Shown here in pieces: positions 36,222 through 45,423 of a stretch of DNA of 64,000 nt. A model generated the notes under the pieces. The model worked only from the letters and a program-made list of their open reading frames with translations, made no database searches and was not told where the DNA came from. The position numbers were made by a program, and so were the translations under genes. Origin of the DNA: Sphingomonas melonis (GTDB taxonomy: Bacteria; Pseudomonadota; Alphaproteobacteria; Sphingomonadales; Sphingomonadaceae); contig NZ_JACCBY010000001.1 of the NCBI RefSeq assembly GCF_013409985.1, forward strand, positions 930,001 through 994,000, in the 5' to 3' direction. The first letter of the stretch is position 1, and each line of letters opens with the position of its first letter.

Positions 36222-38316
36222 CGGCCATCTCCGCCTTCAAGGTGGCGATGTCGACGCCGAGCGACTGCAGCACCGCCACCGATTGCTTCCAGCGCTCTTC
36301 GGCGACCACGTACGTGTCCTCCATATGACGGCTGACGGCGTCGTCCCAGATCGCGCGGTTTTCGAGATAGCGTTCGATCCAGAACGGCAGGTCATCCTCG
36401 TCGATGGCGAAAGCGGCGCAACCCGAGCACATCCGTGGCGTGCGGTGGGCGAAGGCGGGGGCACTGGCGAGCCAATCCGTCGTGCCGGCGGCCTCGTGGC
36501 AGCGCGAACGGGTCGGCGTCAGACCCACGAAGCATATGCCGTGCGGAGAGAACCACGGACGGACGTCGCGTCTGACGAGCCATGTCTCGATACCGGCGTT
36601 GCGTTCGGCGCCCGAGATGCCGGCAAGTTGGTGGCGGAGATCGCCGAGATCCTCCTGCACGGCCTTTCGCATCGCTCCGCCGACATGCTTATCGCCGTCG
36701 ATGGCGCGGCGCATGAAGGACACCGCTCTCGACATGGCGGCGCTTTCGACGAGGCCCAGCTGCATGGCGTCCTTTCCGATGTATCCCTCCTCGGTCATGA
36801 TGATGGACTGATGGTGGAACTGCTGCGAGATCGCCGGGAGCAGACGCTTGTCTACCCTTATCATCCAGTTGGCCCAGGTCTTGCGCCATTGTCTGCTCTG
36901 CACGGAACGCCCCCGCGTTCGGACGTATTCGGCCAGTCGCTCGTCGGCGGCGTCCAGCATGGAGAGATCGACGCGGTCCTCGATGAAATCCTTCATCATT
37001 TCGGCGAGCTGTTCGGAACTGAGGGGGCGGATCAGTCCGGGAGAACGCGGCAGCCCCTTCGTGCCGATCTGGATCAGCAGTGATCCGCTCGCCACCTCGT
37101 CCATCGCCCATTCACGCCAGGGTCGACCCAATTCGGAGAGGATGACGAGGGCGCGGACCGCATCCGGCAGTTCCGGGTCACCCGAGAGGCGGCCGGCGAG
37201 CAGCCATCGGGTGTCGGTGGGATGATCCCAGCCCTTTGTGATGACGCCCTCCACGAAGAACATGTCGTATGCGCCGGTGAGCGATCCCTCGATCTTGACG
37301 CAGACCGGCAGACCATCGTCCCCGACGCCTGGTTTGAAGCTGAAGATCTCTCCGTGGCGTACGCCTGACTGATACCGCACGACGATGACGCATGCCGCGC
37401 ACAGGTTGCTGATCAGGCGCCGGACGAGATCCAACCCGTAGTACTCCGTCGTATTGGACCGTGTGTCGTCCGGCCGATCCGTGTATGCCAGTAGGTAGTC
37501 ACGGAACGGCGGGTGCCACGCGGGTCCTCCCGGTTCGATCGACCCGAACTCGAACTCCTCGAGCCGCTTCCTGATGGTGCGGGTCGTCGCCAGGTCCGAG
37601 CGGCCGCGCTCCCGTTCCTCGATGCAGATGGCCTGCATGCGAAGTATGTCCCGGGCTGGCGTTCCCAGCCAGCTATGGGCCTGATGAACGATGGGAAGCA
37701 CGACCTCGTCCGGAAGGGCCGGGGTGAAGCCCTCGATTTCCGGTACAATGCTGCTGGCGGTCTCCCAGGCCGACGAGCCCTCGAAAGGCGCGATCGGAAT
37801 GGCCCGAACGCCTCGACGCGTGAGCTGGGGGCCCTGTTCGTAGATGTACTGCAGTAGGAGCAGGTAGCCCGCAACGGTGCCGGTCTCGACGTCGACCTCC
37901 CGCGGCTTGCCATCGTCGTCGGTGGCGAGCTGGTCGACCAGATCCTTGCGGTAGACCTGGACGGCGGTGCGGGTGATGGTGCCGAAGTCGGCGTGATTGC
38001 GCCATGCCATCCAGCGTCCGAGGTATTTCAGCTTCTGACCGAGGCGGGAGAAGTTGCTGAGCGCCATCGGCTTCCCGGTCGGCCGCTTCACGAGCATCGA
38101 CCAGGCGAGCACCTTGAGGCATGCGGTTACGCAGGCGGGGATGTCGTCATCCCAGACGATGGTGCAGTCCGAGTCCCTCATCCGGGCGGTAGGGGAGTCC
38201 AGCTTCCACATGCTGTCCGTCCACTTGCTGGAGGAGGAGACCCAGCCATCCTGGCTCGCATCCTGCGCATGGACGCCGCTCTTGCGTTCGAGCTTCACGA
38301 TCTCTTCTGTCTTCAT
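36205..38316 (-). CDS. Tyrosine recombinase 3 (large, divergent)
   Basis: A 703-residue member of the tyrosine recombinase superfamily. Catalytic-domain motifs are recognisable though divergent: Arg I in SGVRHGEIFSF, the Lys strand in ITKGWDHPTD, box II as SRQWRKTWANW (Arg kept, the usual His replaced by Arg), and box III HHQSIIMTEEGYIG with the candidate Tyr nucleophile. A C-terminal extension has a CSGC pair (RMCSGCAAFAI). I chose ATG 38316 because AGGAG lies seven bases upstream; a second ATG (38331) overlaps the previous stop. Proteins like this are probably needed as partners of the first recombinase rather than acting alone. Confidence 0.8.
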   Translation of the reverse strand: MKTEEIVKLERKSGVHAQDASQDGWVSSSSKWTDSMWKLDSPTARMRDSDCTIVWDDDIPACVTACLKVLAWSMLVKRPTGKPMALSNFSRLGQKLKYLGRWMAWRNHADFGTITRTAVQVYRKDLVDQLATDDDGKPREVDVETGTVAGYLLLLQYIYEQGPQLTRRGVRAIPIAPFEGSSAWETASSIVPEIEGFTPALPDEVVLPIVHQAHSWLGTPARDILRMQAICIEERERGRSDLATTRTIRKRLEEFEFGSIEPGGPAWHPPFRDYLLAYTDRPDDTRSNTTEYYGLDLVRRLISNLCAACVIVVRYQSGVRHGEIFSFKPGVGDDGLPVCVKIEGSLTGAYDMFFVEGVITKGWDHPTDTRWLLAGRLSGDPELPDAVRALVILSELGRPWREWAMDEVASGSLLIQIGTKGLPRSPGLIRPLSSEQLAEMMKDFIEDRVDLSMLDAADERLAEYVRTRGRSVQSRQWRKTWANWMIRVDKRLLPAISQQFHHQSIIMTEEGYIGKDAMQLGLVESAAMSRAVSFMRRAIDGDKHVGGAMRKAVQEDLGDLRHQLAGISGAERNAGIETWLVRRDVRPWFSPHGICFVGLTPTRSRCHEAAGTTDWLASAPAFAHRTPRMCSGCAAFAIDEDDLPFWIERYLENRAIWDDAVSRHMEDTYVVAEERWKQSVAVLQSLGVDIATLKAEMADAPRR

Positions 38317-38327
38317 GATGCGTCTCC

Positions 38328-40202
38328 TCATTCCATTGTTGGCAGGGGAGGTATGTCGAGCTGCGCGACGGCGCGGACCTCTTCTGTAAAGCTGCGGATC
38401 GTGACCAAGTTGAGTCGGTCGAGGACGGGCGACCAGCGGCTGAGCCAGGTTTCCACCGGCATGCGCGGTCGCGATCGGATCATCGCGTCGCGCAGCTTGA
38501 GCATCAGCGCGTAATTCTCTGGAACGGAGACGTCGATCCCGCCAAGCCGGCAGTTCGGGCACATGCCGTAGGCGGTGCAGAGCCTCCCTGGCTTCTGACC
38601 CGCCATGGTGCTGGCGTAGCGATCCCGACACGTGAATCCAGGCGTCGCCGCCGAGACGTCGCCACGACGCTTGTCCTCCCGGCCATCGACCTTGCCCGAG
38701 CTGCGCCTCCATGCCTCCCGGAGGTGCATGGGACCGACCAGAGCTTCGGCATTCGCCTTCCTCGCCCCATCGAAGAGGTAGTGGTTCATCATGACGTCCA
38801 CGCCATGCTGCCCGGCCTCGGATGTCGCCAGGAGATCACCGTCGAACAGGTGATGGACGAGGTTTATGACGCTGGGGCGGATAGCCCGGAACAGGAACCG
38901 CCTCTTCAACTTCGCCGAGTTGTCCTCGAGGAACTTGATGAAGGCCAGGTTGAAGCCCTCCTGCGCCGCCATGCTCCTCGCCGATGGGCCCGCCGCCCTC
39001 GCGAGAAAGATGTGGTTGCGGTGATCGGACGGCCCCAGCGGACGCAACGATCCTGTCCACCGTTCGAGCGTCTTCATCATCTCCGAAGGATTGTCCGGCT
39101 CGTTGTTGACCGGCCACGAGGCGTACTGGGTCTTGCCGGCTCGGTTCTTGAACGGCTTGCCCAGCAGCCTAGTCCCGCCCGCGATCGAGGGTTGCACGCT
39201 GAAGTCGGACGGCTTGAGGGTCGTGACGACCGAGCGGTTGTACCGGTAGTAGATGGCGAACAGCAGGATGAACGGCATGAGCAGGCGGCCCGTCGGATAG
39301 ATGGTCGCTATGGCCGCGTTGTATGACCGCGAATCCAGCCGTCTCAGCCGCGGGAGTGGTTTCGGATCATGGTCGTTCAGCGCCTTCGACAGGTTCTGCT
39401 GCTTGGGCGGAAGGCCCCCGAAGATCCGGTGCAGGGCTTGAACCTCCAGGAGGATTTCGCGATCCGCCAAGTCCGTCGATGCAGCTGGGTCGGCATCGTC
39501 CATCACCGCCCACGCGAGCTTCAGCCGCGCGGTCGTCGCGATCACCTCCTCCCGGCAGATCCGGACCAGCATCTTCAGCTGCGGTCGCGTGAGGATGTCG
39601 ACAGGACGGCGGTCGTTGACCACACCGTTCCAATCGTTCGAGCGGATCAGGTCGAGCCGGGGAGATATCTCGAACCACCAGACGGGATCGACCCGCAGAT
39701 GGCGCAGGACGGTGAGCAGCTCGCTCATGTACCGGCGCTTGGTGTCGACCTTCAGCTTGCCGCACGAATGCGCGGGGTAGACGCTAACGGTCTTCCTCTT
39801 GCGAATGGGCGGCGTCTTTTCGAAGTCGTCGAGCCAATCACGGTAGTCGTTCAGCAGGTCGTCATCGATATGCCGCGGCTTGACGGCGTTCAGCCCGCGG
39901 CTATCGAGGAATTCGATGAAGGGCCTTATGCACCCCAGGCACGCTTCAAAGGATTTAGCCTTCATCGCCTTCGCCCTCCAGCCGAAGGCGAGGGCGAGGG
40001 CGGTTCGAAGGTTGGGCACGAACTCGAGCATCGTCACGGGGACCTGGACCGGCTCGCCCGCGTCATCGTAGCTGGTGACGAGCACGCTGCCGCCCGCCTG
40101 CTGCTGCGGTTCGGCCCGCATGCTGGCCAGGAGGGCCGCGGCGTCCATGCCGCGCGCGGCCATGTCGGCGAAGGCCCGCTCGCCCGGGGTCATGTCGTTC
40201 AT
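38328..40202 (-). CDS. Tyrosine recombinase 2 (divergent, zinc-ribbon-like tail)
   Basis: A 624-residue protein. Its catalytic half is a degenerate tyrosine recombinase: YYRYNRSVVTTLKPSDF around Arg I, RAIRPSVINLVHHLF at box II (His replaced by Arg), and QHGVDVMMNHYLF at box III with a possible Tyr. The C-terminal region carries four cysteines (FTCRDR ... RLCTAYGMCPNC) that could bind zinc. The start ATG 40202 overlaps the stop of the upstream recombinase (ATGA), as its own stop nearly overlaps the next, so the three are made together. The family resembles TnpB of Tn554-like elements. Confidence 0.8.
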   Translation of the reverse strand: MNDMTPGERAFADMAARGMDAAALLASMRAEPQQQAGGSVLVTSYDDAGEPVQVPVTMLEFVPNLRTALALAFGWRAKAMKAKSFEACLGCIRPFIEFLDSRGLNAVKPRHIDDDLLNDYRDWLDDFEKTPPIRKRKTVSVYPAHSCGKLKVDTKRRYMSELLTVLRHLRVDPVWWFEISPRLDLIRSNDWNGVVNDRRPVDILTRPQLKMLVRICREEVIATTARLKLAWAVMDDADPAASTDLADREILLEVQALHRIFGGLPPKQQNLSKALNDHDPKPLPRLRRLDSRSYNAAIATIYPTGRLLMPFILLFAIYYRYNRSVVTTLKPSDFSVQPSIAGGTRLLGKPFKNRAGKTQYASWPVNNEPDNPSEMMKTLERWTGSLRPLGPSDHRNHIFLARAAGPSARSMAAQEGFNLAFIKFLEDNSAKLKRRFLFRAIRPSVINLVHHLFDGDLLATSEAGQHGVDVMMNHYLFDGARKANAEALVGPMHLREAWRRSSGKVDGREDKRRGDVSAATPGFTCRDRYASTMAGQKPGRLCTAYGMCPNCRLGGIDVSVPENYALMLKLRDAMIRSRPRMPVETWLSRWSPVLDRLNLVTIRSFTEEVRAVAQLDIPPLPTME

Positions 40203-41461
40203 CGATGGTCCTCCTGTTCCCAATAACGGGCAAGCGTCACACCCAATGCCGGCTCGAAGACGCCGACGGAGCGGGTGTAGTACTTCTCGGTCGTCAGCCA
40301 GGTCTCGTGACCGAGCATCTTCTGGACCGTCTCCCATGGCTTGGGATCGCCGGCACGTTTCTGGGAGATGTAGAGGTTGACGGCATACGAGTGGCGCGTG
40401 TCATGGAAGGAGTGGAGGGTATGATCGTATTCGACCTCGACGCCATCTTTGAGGCGCCGGCCGGGCTCGGAGAACCCAAGCCGGAGCATGAGAGAATGCG
40501 TCAGCTTGTGGATACTCTGAGTGGTGAGCTTCGCCCCGGCGAACTTGTGGTCGGCGGCGTTCACGAAGAGCGTGCCTTCGTCCCTGAGGCCCCGTTCGAT
40601 CCGAACCTTCATGGCTTCCGCGCGCTCGTTCCGGATGTATTCTTGCAACTCCAGGATCAGGCTGTTGGGCAGAGCGATGTATCGATGCTTGCGCCGTTTC
40701 GTCACCGTGATCTTCAGCGGCACGGTACCATCGGGATGATCCGCATCGGCTCTGAGGGCTAAAATGACCTTGGCCTTGACGTTGCAGATCTCCTCGCCCC
40801 GCATCCCGGTCATCAGACCGGTTTCGAAGAGCAGGCGATTGCGGCAGGGTCGTAGGCTGTTCGCGGGTCTTTGCGAGGGCACGGGGCCCAGTTCGGCCAG
40901 CAGCTTGCGCATCTCCTCCGCGGAGAATGGCCTAATCTCGTCGTCACACGCCTCGCGGCGTTCGCGCCCGGCGCGCGCGTACTGGCTGCGGATGGACGCC
41001 GTGTCCCATTTGATGCTCGTCAGTCCGGCGGCGTTCGTCCAATGGTAGAAGTTGTAGACGGTGGTCAGCTTGTGGGCGATCGATCCGGCTTGACGCTTCC
41101 TGCCGGTCTGGTAGCTCAGGTTGCTGGCGAGGAGATTGGCGTACAGCGCGAACAGGTCGTTGTTGGCGGTCTTCCATCCGTGCTTTACGTGGGCGAGGAA
41201 ACGCAGCCATTCGACCAGTTCGTAGGCGGCGGCACGGTTGGACGCGAAGGAGGGTACGTCGTCGTCATCCCGGACGGCTCCGTCGCGGGCATGACGCGAA
41301 TAGAGGTGGAAGAACGTCGCCTGATGTATCTCCTGGCTTTCGGCGTCTATGACGTAGTAGAACCCCGGCAGCGCGGCATGGGGGCCGAGCGCGGCCAGGG
41401 TCTTCTCCTCGGCAGGTCCGGGATTGTGCATCTGCACGATGCGAGCGACGGCAGGTCTCAT
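40199..41461 (-). CDS. Tyrosine recombinase 1 (canonical integrase)
   Basis: A 420-residue site-specific recombinase with a complete active site: Arg I in MTGMRGEEICN, Lys in TVTKRRKHRYIAL, HDTRH (box II His and Arg), LGHETW (box III His), and the nucleophile in TTEKYYTRS. The N-terminal third contains a core-binding helical domain. It leads the operon and is the only one of the three with every catalytic residue, so it is the likely strand-cleaving enzyme. The start is uncertain: ATG 41461 is chosen, ATG 41557 would add 32 residues; neither has a strong ribosome site. Confidence 0.88.
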   Translation of the reverse strand: MRPAVARIVQMHNPGPAEEKTLAALGPHAALPGFYYVIDAESQEIHQATFFHLYSRHARDGAVRDDDDVPSFASNRAAAYELVEWLRFLAHVKHGWKTANNDLFALYANLLASNLSYQTGRKRQAGSIAHKLTTVYNFYHWTNAAGLTSIKWDTASIRSQYARAGRERREACDDEIRPFSAEEMRKLLAELGPVPSQRPANSLRPCRNRLLFETGLMTGMRGEEICNVKAKVILALRADADHPDGTVPLKITVTKRRKHRYIALPNSLILELQEYIRNERAEAMKVRIERGLRDEGTLFVNAADHKFAGAKLTTQSIHKLTHSLMLRLGFSEPGRRLKDGVEVEYDHTLHSFHDTRHSYAVNLYISQKRAGDPKPWETVQKMLGHETWLTTEKYYTRSVGVFEPALGVTLARYWEQEDHR

Positions 41462-41756
41462 CGGGCCGCCGCGACGTAAAAGGCCGGATCGAACGGCAAA
41501 GCAGCCCAATCGACTTTCAGCAAAAAATGCAGTGGTATAAAGCCGCTTATATCCCATGACTTTTCGCTGAAGCACCTGTCGGCGTCGCACCGATGCCGTT
41601 CGGATCGTCGGCGAAAAAGGAAAGGCGGCGAGACGGCGCGAGCCGCGACCGTGGTCCCGCTCCGGCTCTCGGAAGACCTCTCCGCGCTTGCCGCGCTTCC
41701 GATAGGATCGAACCGATGTTCGCCGCTCGGCGCGAGGCCCATGACGATCGCGCGGC

Positions 41757-42752
41757 TCACCGGGACGATCCTTCGGCGACCGGCCAGTGCCTACCCGAAC
41801 CGAGATCGAGGTAGCAGCGGGGGGGCGATAGTCGCGCCTCCACCCACGTCGCGTCGCCGTCGCCTTCGTTCACGACCTCCAGGAGGCGGACGCCGTCCGG
41901 GATGGCGGTGCATGCGACGAGATCGCTGGCCGGACGACCGTAGAGGGCCGCGCATGCCGACTCCGGGATGGACGCTTCGGGAAGCCATAGCCGTTCCCCG
42001 GACCAGTGAATCGACATGGACGGATCGGCTCCGCTCGAGGTGATATGGCCACCCTCCCACGTCAGCGTCCGTCCCGCCGCGACCTTGAGCCGTACGACGT
42101 CGCGCAGCGTCAGCATGATCCCATCGGGTTCGGGCTCGTCCAGGATCAGCCGGAGCGCGATGGCATCGATGGTCGCATCTGCGCCTATACTTGCGAAAGT
42201 CTCGAGGGACGCGGCCAGTCGCCGTTGGTGCCCGATCAGGCAAAGGAGGCGTTCGTCCCATTCCGTGACGGTCTCCGCGGTGATCCAACAGGGGCCGGGT
42301 CGCAGGTTCTCCTTGAGTCCGGTCAACGTCGCCAGGTACATCGGACGATCCTGCTGCCACCACCGCATCGGCTCGGCGATCGCCACACCAACCAAGTCGA
42401 TCGCGCACCCGTCCGCTTCGGCGTCGCCGATCAGCTTCCGCGCATGATCGACGAACTCCCGGTATGGTCCCTTCAACGTGTGCGAAACCTCGGCGGCCCG
42501 CATGGCTGCGTCGGCGGCGTCGTCCCAGAAGTGGTCTCCTGCGTGTGCGGTTTCCCAGGTGAAGAGCATCTCGACCGCCGGCGCGATTTCGACGACATAG
42601 TCGACGTCGCCATGGATCTCAGCGATCGTCGCCTTCACGACCTTCGGCCACTCGCGGGTGGTGCGCGTCGCCAACGCGGAGTCGAAGGCGGCGCAGCCCT
42701 GCCGGACGTGTTCCGGCGCATCGTCGAGATCGAAGGGCTTGAAGGTCTTCAT
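41757..42752 (-). CDS. Hypothetical protein upstream of the recombinases
   Basis: A 331-residue soluble protein, family not recognised. It begins MKTFKPFDLDDAPEHVRQGC with GGAG eight bases upstream. Features are an acidic, tryptophan-rich N-terminal half (MLFTWETAHAGDHFWDDAAD, MRWWQQDRPMYLATLTGLKE) and a beta-rich C-terminal half (GRTLTWEGGHITSSGADPSM, HWSGERLWLPEASIPESACA). It is on the same strand as the recombinase genes and may be cargo of the same element. Confidence 0.55.
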   Translation of the reverse strand: MKTFKPFDLDDAPEHVRQGCAAFDSALATRTTREWPKVVKATIAEIHGDVDYVVEIAPAVEMLFTWETAHAGDHFWDDAADAAMRAAEVSHTLKGPYREFVDHARKLIGDAEADGCAIDLVGVAIAEPMRWWQQDRPMYLATLTGLKENLRPGPCWITAETVTEWDERLLCLIGHQRRLAASLETFASIGADATIDAIALRLILDEPEPDGIMLTLRDVVRLKVAAGRTLTWEGGHITSSGADPSMSIHWSGERLWLPEASIPESACAALYGRPASDLVACTAIPDGVRLLEVVNEGDGDATWVEARLSPPRCYLDLGSGRHWPVAEGSSR

Positions 42753-43383
42753 TGGAACGGCTCCGTGTTTGAGGAGCGGTCCAGCCCCGCTGCTCTTAGG
42801 ATCGTCGTTGGAAATTGCATAGCGACCTCGCCGAAAGGGTCGGCGGGCTCCGACACTTCGCCGCGCGGAGGCGGCTGAAGGCTTGGTTTTCGCGATGCAT
42901 GCGCGCCCGCCGAACGAAGCCCGATGCTCCGGAACGCGCCGTCGGCTGGCGATACCATGACGGCCATGTCCGATGGTCGCCGTCCATCTTTGCCTTTCCA
43001 CGTCAGGGGCGGGTGACGGTGACACTGTCATGGCGTTGCGCGATGATTGTCGCACTTGGCGACGACGACAGCCGCCAGCGAGGATCGCCTGCTCGAACGC
43101 TATCTTGCGGTCGTGGGTCGATCTTCGTCAGACCGCACGACGTCTGCCTGGCGCGGAAATCGATCGATCATCCCCTTCGCCGCCCATGGCCGGCGTCTGG
43201 GATGGTAGGCGGCGGTGACGTTCCCGCTGAACGCGGCGGTGATGGCCGCCATCACGTCGAAAGCTCCGTGGTTTTGGACGAGGAACCATGGTCCCGGAGC
43301 CGCCGAAGCTCCACCGCGGCGTCAGGCGGCATCCGGCCGCACGAACTCGGGGATCGTTCAGCGTTCAGGCGTTCCGGATCCGG
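42753..43383. other. Intergenic 630 bases, nothing recognised
   Basis: Between the hypothetical gene's start and the tetR-like gene's end. Several overlapping open frames exist on both strands, all with arginine/proline-rich, non-protein-like translations. No repeats or RNA genes were seen. The promoter of the 42752 gene must be near 42760-42830. Confidence 0.4.
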
Positions 43384-44004
43384 CTATTCGTTGGACGGCG
43401 AGCTACGCTGCGACGCGGATGCGCCGCGCCGTGCCGCGATGCCCGCCACGACGTCTTCCGCAATCCCGCGGAGTTCCGTCGCGGTCGCCCCATCGCGGGC
43501 CTGCACCGAGATGCCCTGCTGGACCGCGGACAGGTAGGTCGCGAGCCTCCTGGCCTCGTCGGTCGCCAACCACGTGCACAATGCGTCGGCAATGCGATCC
43601 CGCAGAGCCCGGCGGCGATCGGCGAGTTCGCGGACCAGCTGCTGCTGTTCGACGGCGCCCTCGACGAGACCCGTCGAGATCATGCACCCGCGTTCCTCGC
43701 TCGTCACGGCATCGATGGCGGCTTCCAGCAGACCCCCCACCGCCGCCTCCAGCGACCCGGCGCCCTCCATGCCGTCCAATGCACCAGGCAGCCCGGCGTA
43801 GAGGTCGAGCGCCTCGCGGTAGATGCCCGCCTTGCTGCCGAACGCCGCGTACAGGCTCGGCGGCGCGATGCCGATCGCGCCGCACAGGTCCGCAACCGAA
43901 ACGCCTTTGTAGCCGTGGATACGGAAGAGGCGCATCGCCGTTGCGACGGCCTGGTTCCGGTCGAAGGTGCGCGGTCCGGAGGAACGACGGCTGCTCTTTT
44001 CCAT
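43384..44004 (-). CDS. TetR-family repressor
   Basis: A 206-residue TetR-type regulator. The DNA-binding head is RNQAVATAMRLFRIHGYKGV, then VADLCGAIGIAPPSLYAAFG, then SKAGIYREAL. The ligand domain follows (GCMISTGLVEGAVEQQQLVR). It is divergent from the hydrolase gene at 44080, with two copies of the same 15-mer between them, one covering its own start codon. It therefore probably represses both genes and is released by a small hydrophobic compound that the hydrolase acts on. Confidence 0.9.
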   Translation of the reverse strand: MEKSSRRSSGPRTFDRNQAVATAMRLFRIHGYKGVSVADLCGAIGIAPPSLYAAFGSKAGIYREALDLYAGLPGALDGMEGAGSLEAAVGGLLEAAIDAVTSEERGCMISTGLVEGAVEQQQLVRELADRRRALRDRIADALCTWLATDEARRLATYLSAVQQGISVQARDGATATELRGIAEDVVAGIAARRGASASQRSSPSNE

Positions 44005-44064
44005 AGCGATCGCTAAACTCCTCTTGACGCGGAAAGGCAAGCGCCTAGTGTTTAGCGATCACTA
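44004..44064. promoter_or_regulatory. Paired TetR operators in the divergent promoter
   Basis: GTTTAGCGATCGCTA on the minus strand (44018-44004) and GTTTAGCGATCACTA on the plus strand (44050-44064) agree at 14 of 15 bases and face each other across 31 bp. Each contains a near or perfect 12-bp palindrome (TAGCGATCGCTA, 44004-44015; TAGCGATCACTA, 44053-44064). The first overlaps the tetR-like start codon, the second lies 15 bp before the hydrolase ATG. Confidence 0.8.
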
Positions 44065-44079
44065 CATATGGAGTTTCGC

Positions 44080-45027
44080 ATGTCCCGTCCCGCCTATCCG
44101 ATCCTCACCGGGTTCGGGTCCGTCCATGGCGTCCCCGCGCTGCCATCGGGCTTCGACGACAGGTTCGAGAGCTACCAGGTGCCCGTGGGGGACATATCCC
44201 TGCACGCCGTGGTCGGCGGCGAAGGGCCACCGTTGCTCCTTCTCGGCGGCTGGCCGCAGAACTGGTACATCTGGCGTGACGTGATGCTTCCGCTCTCCGA
44301 GCGCTTCACGCTGGTCGTGCCGGATCCACGCGGGCTCGGCATCTCGGACAAGCTCGACGGCGGATACGACAAGGGCACTATCGGCCAAGACCTCTTCGAG
44401 CTGATGACGGCGCTCGGGCATGATCGGTTCGCCATGGTCGGCCACGACTGCGGGATGTGGGTCGGATACGCCATGGCGGCGGATCAGCCTCGGCGGATCG
44501 CGCGGATCGCCCTCGGAGAGGCGATCATACCGGGCCTCGCCGTGTCACCACCGCTCATCCCCGACGAACGGCCGATGAACGACTTCCTCTGGCACAACAA
44601 CTTCTGCCGGGTGCGGGAGGTGACCGAGGCGCTGGTGGCCGGGCGTGAGGAGATTTTCTTCGACTACCAGTTCACCAAGATACCCGTTCCCAATCCGATC
44701 CCTGCTAAGATCCGTGAGTTCTACATCGAGCTGATAAGGCGTGACCGGCGGACGCTGCGCGCGAGCTTCGACTACTACCGTGCGATCGACGACGACATCC
44801 CTGCCAATCGCGAGCGGATGAAGACCAGGCTGACGATGCCGGTGCTCGGCTTCGCCGGCGAGCTGGCTTGTGCGGGAGCCGTCGAGGAGCAGCTGACCCG
44901 TGTCGCCGACGACCTTCGCTGCGTGGTCATTCCGGATTGCGGTCACTTCGTGCCGGAGGAGGCGCCGATGGCTTTGCTGGAACTGCTGACCTCCTTCCTG
45001 GAGCCGTACCGCGCGGAGGGCGGCTGA
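44080..45027 (+). CDS. Alpha/beta-fold hydrolase (epoxide-hydrolase-like)
   Basis: A 315-residue soluble enzyme. The oxyanion segment is LLLLGGWPQNWYIWRDVM, the nucleophile elbow is VGHDCGMWVGY (Asp nucleophile, as in epoxide hydrolases and haloalkane dehalogenases), the DPRGLGISDK loop is typical, and the catalytic His lies in CVVIPDCGHFVPEE. Aspartate at the elbow argues against esterase activity. GGAG is six bases before ATG 44080. It is controlled with the divergent TetR-type repressor through the operators at 44004-44064. Substrate unknown. Confidence 0.85.
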   Translation: MSRPAYPILTGFGSVHGVPALPSGFDDRFESYQVPVGDISLHAVVGGEGPPLLLLGGWPQNWYIWRDVMLPLSERFTLVVPDPRGLGISDKLDGGYDKGTIGQDLFELMTALGHDRFAMVGHDCGMWVGYAMAADQPRRIARIALGEAIIPGLAVSPPLIPDERPMNDFLWHNNFCRVREVTEALVAGREEIFFDYQFTKIPVPNPIPAKIREFYIELIRRDRRTLRASFDYYRAIDDDIPANRERMKTRLTMPVLGFAGELACAGAVEEQLTRVADDLRCVVIPDCGHFVPEEAPMALLELLTSFLEPYRAEGG

Positions 45028-45423
45028 GTAGGCAACCGCTGCACGGCGCGACGGTTCGTGATCCGACGGCGTTCAACGCGGTCGGCTTCGAGGTGGGCTG
45101 TCGAGCTTGCGGAAGGTGTTCCGTGTCGGCTGGCCGAAGCCGGCGGTCGAAGGGGCGTGATCGTCGCGCCGGCGGCGTTCGGTCTCCTCGATGGCGGAGC
45201 GCTGCCGGGCCGACGCGCGGCGAGCGGCCGGGTACGTCCGGTCGTGAAAGTCCGTCCGGCGACGGCGAGACCGCCGTCGCCGGAAGCCGGTATGAACCCG
45301 TGCATCTACCGCCCAGCGGGCTGGAAGCGGATCCTTGCGGCCGACCGGGGCTGCTTCCGACATCCTGATGAGCCACGGATCCGCTTGTCGTGGTCCGAAG
45401 GCATCGCTACCTTCCGATCCAAG
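45028..45423. other. Intergenic, no gene seen
   Basis: About 400 bases after the hydrolase gene. The frame that continues into the Xre-type gene at 45424 is open through here, but its translation is arginine/proline-rich and not protein-like, so I placed the start downstream. Confidence 0.4.

Larger units (their letters stand above)
35706..41590 (-). mobile_element. Tn554/RIT-like mobility module: three tyrosine recombinases plus TnpC-like protein
   Basis: Four same-strand genes with overlapping or nearly touching ends form one transcription unit. The order is a canonical tyrosine recombinase, two larger and divergent recombinases, then a small coiled-coil protein. Trios of overlapping tyrosine recombinases are the hallmark of RIT elements, while recombinase pairs followed by a TnpC/DUF6262-type protein mark Tn554-like transposons; this module combines both features. 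The upstream end contains an AT-rich pocket with inverted and direct repeats (41508-41572), a candidate recombination end. The cargo is most likely the 27-35.5 kb genes, but element ends were not identified, so only the module is marked. Confidence 0.75.

Noticed and set aside
44005..44014. GCGATCGC-type palindrome as a chance restriction-like site
   Set aside because: It is part of a longer 15-mer that recurs across the divergent promoter, so it is better explained as a regulator site.
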